The notes under the pieces were generated by a model, which worked only from the letters and a program-made list of their open reading frames with translations, had not been told where the DNA came from and made no database searches. From Bicyclus anynana (Eukaryota > Arthropoda > Insecta > Lepidoptera > Nymphalidae), in assembly GCF_947172395.1 (NCBI RefSeq), contig NC_069093.1, positions 4,685,561 to 4,749,560 of the forward strand: DNA of 64,000 nt, in the 5' to 3' direction. Shown piece after piece: positions 61,945 through 64,000 of this stretch. The stretch's first letter is position 1. The number at the start of each line of letters is the position of its first letter. The position numbers and the translations under genes are program-made.

Positions 61945-62239
61945 ATTTTTTTGGCACTGCGACTCCATGGCCCAAGGGTCTCCACGGCAAAAGGTACAAA
62001 TATGTAACTCTCTGTCAGAGAGGCATACTTGAGCCACTTAGCTTGTAAATTTAATATTTATGGATAAACTAATAGCAATAAGCTTAATCCGTATTACGTA
62101 TATATGTCTTTCTTTCTTTTCTAAGCCTTCATGTACAAAATTATTTAAATACATTTCAAATCACATCCAAGTACAGAGGTTTGTCGCCTGAGTATCTGGT
62201 GACTGAGGACAAAATTTCCCATAAAAACCAACAAAAATA

Positions 62240-62480
62240 TCATCATCATCCATCATCAACAACAACCTACATTCGGGTCACAGTAGAGCACGAGTCTCCT
62301 CTCACGCTGGCCAAATGCGGATTGGCAGACTTCACACAGTTATGTAGAGAATTGTTAAAATTCTCACGTACTTATATGCAGGTTTCCTCACGATGTTTTT
62401 CCTTCGCCGTTTGAAACACGTGATATTTAATTTCAAAATGAACTGAAAAGTTAGAGGTGCATGCCTCGGACTGGATTCAA
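62240..62480 (-). repeat. SINE-B copy with deletions
   Basis: ACATTCGGGTCACAGTAGAG, AATGCGGATTGGCAGACTTC and CAGGTTTCCTCACGATG to GTGCATGCCTCGGACTGG. Confidence 0.83.
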
Positions 62481-62558
62481 ACCTATCCCCTCTAATAAAT
62501 AAAAAAATTCTCATATATCATTGGAATTTTATCTCAAAATAAGCTAGTGCTCCTATGA

Positions 62559-62766
62559 TCTATACTAATATTATAAAGCTGAAGAGTTTATGTGTTTGTT
62601 TGTTTGATTGAACGCGCTAATCTCAGGAACTACTGGTCTAATTTGAAAAAATATTTCTGTGTTAGATAGCACGTTTATCGCGGAAGGCTATAGGCCTAAG
62701 GATATATTATCCCCGTATTCTTACGGGAACGGGAACCACGCGAGTAAAACCGCGCGTCGCAGCTAG
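62559..62766 (+). mobile_element. Non-autonomous Helitron (Hel-1)
   Basis: TCTATACTAATATTATAAAG to GCGCGTCGCAGCTAG followed by T. It is full length, with a 9-base insertion (CCTAAGGAT) near 62695. Confidence 0.77.
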
Positions 62767-63068
62767 TTAAATAATAAACTGAATATCACTCGAACAAAAT
62801 CGCAGCCGTAGCCGTAACCAAGTATGTATCAAATTAAATCACATCGTTCGATCTATTAGTTTCAATTAATATGCTTCACAAAACGTTTTCAGATAAAGCC
62901 AAGGGTATTGTGGAGGAGTTATCCGGTTAAGTTAAACGGGCTTAAAGCGGTTTCATTAAGTAGACCCTTTTCATCGAAAACAGGTCATCAATCCCGAAAC
63001 TGATACATGTACGAGAGAAAATTGAAAACTCTTTAAATACTCCCACACTACAACAGAATAATAACATT
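62767..63068. other. No feature seen
   Basis: Unassigned sequence. Confidence 0.5.
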
Positions 63069-63397
63069 TTTTTTTTATTCTTTACAAGTTAGCCCTTGAC
63101 TACAATCTGATGGTAAGTGATGATGCAGTCTAAGATGGAAGCGGGCTAACTTGTTAGGAGGAGGATGAAAATCCTCACCCCTTTTGGTTTCTACACGGCA
63201 TCGTACCGGAACGCTAAATCACTTGGCGGTAGGTACGTCTTTGAAGGTAGGGTGGTAACCAGCCACGGCCTAAGCCTCCCACCAGCCAGACCTGGACAAA
63301 TTAAGAAAATCTCAATCTGCCCAGCCGGGGATCGAACCCAGAACCTCCGTCTTGTAAAACCACCGCGCATACCACTGCGCCACGGAGGCCGTCAAAA
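63069..63397 (-). repeat. SINE-A, near full length
   Basis: Reverse SINE-A from TTTTTTTTTATTCTTTACAA to CCACGGAGGCCGTC. The B box is GGGTTCGATCCC. Confidence 0.9.
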
Positions 63398-63404
63398 TAT
63401 TGGA

Positions 63405-63540
63405 TAGAAGCAGGCGTTACTTTGCGGAAGTTCAACATGATTATAAAATTATTTATTTATTTTACTATTATCCGCAAAAAGCCGACGAACTTATGTGAAA
63501 ACTTCACACTACAACGACACTCTACAACGTGCAATTGCAA
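63405..63540 (+). repeat. Fold-back repeat FB (copy 3), without arms
   Basis: GATAGAAGCAGGCGTTACTT, TGCGGAAGTTCAACATGATT and ATTATCCGCAAAAAGCCGAC match the 5' part of copies at 891 and 16530. There is no inverted arm. Confidence 0.65.
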
Positions 63541-64000
63541 TGGGGATGATGACTAGGTTTGAATAAATTGATTTTTATGATACATTCGGGTAAATAAGGT
63601 CAATGTTAACTAATTTACACATCAAAAGCAAAGATTGTCTGGATATTTGCAAAATAAATGAGATTATAAAATCTTTTATCGTAATGAGATGAAAAATCAT
63701 ACAGTTTTAGCTTCTTTACATTAAATGTGACATTTTTTAATATATGAACTATAAAGATAAACACACAAATAACAAAGATATTAGTAATTTTGTTTGAACG
63801 CCCATACAAATCTAACGATCATTACATTACCTACGACGTCATTAGTTCGTGCCATTATGTTTTGGGCGTTTTTCAGGGATCCGCGGCAGCACCGCAAATC
63901 TGACTCTTTAAATTCCTGTAGCTCTGAAAGTAATGATCGCAGATACCGTGTTCCTTTTACAAAATTGCTTTACTATTAGCATACTCTTAATTTATATATA
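63541..64000. other. No feature seen
   Basis: AT-rich sequence to the window end. The small ORFs here have no recognised similarity. Confidence 0.5.

Overview
This is an AT-rich insect window, almost certainly from a moth or butterfly (Lepidoptera). The evidence is the set of dispersed repeats: two abundant tRNA-derived SINE families, short Helitrons ending in CTAG before a T, RTE-type LINE fragments ending in (GATGAT)n, and many fold-back MITEs, all with sequences I associate with lepidopteran genomes. The two recognisable genes also have an insect GMC layout. The species cannot be named from this sequence.

Only two protein-coding genes are well supported. Both lie on the minus strand, head to tail. 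They encode closely related GMC (glucose-methanol-choline) FAD oxidoreductases: gene 1 at 23422-26930 and gene 2 at 28839-31666. Each has three visible coding exons with matching boundaries and phases: a short N-terminal exon, a 134-nt exon with the FAD-binding GxGxxG motif, and a ~1.57-kb exon with the rest of the enzyme. Each model gives an uninterrupted protein (616 and 614 residues) with both GMC signatures and the catalytic His and Asn. They are a tandem duplicate pair. After subtracting inserted SINEs, both have a shared CCAAT/CAGCTG block about 250 bp upstream of the modelled start.

Layout: 1-8.4 kb holds repeat fragments (fold-back elements, SINEs, RTE pieces, a hAT-like MITE, a Helitron). 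8.86-14.75 kb is one LTR retrotransposon with two LTRs that read as identical, set in a TA microsatellite; its gag is broken and most of pol is missing. 14.75-23.2 kb holds the TA repeat, a LINE endonuclease fragment, MITEs and SINEs. 23.2-32.6 kb is the GMC locus, with repeats in its introns and flanks. 32.6-64 kb is repeats again, including a 5'-truncated RTE with a clean 12-bp target duplication, a ~116-131-bp tandem array, nested SINE/hAT insertions, and a 113-codon ORF built from a two-unit repeat.

I see no CRISPR array, rRNA gene, intact tRNA gene or bacterial operon. No new multi-gene system is evident. The most interesting material is structural: fold-back repeats, template-switch palindromes, a recently inserted but coding-dead LTR element, and the shared upstream element of the two GMC genes. 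Family names for repeats (SINE-A/B/C, Hel-1/2) are local labels. All identities were judged by eye.
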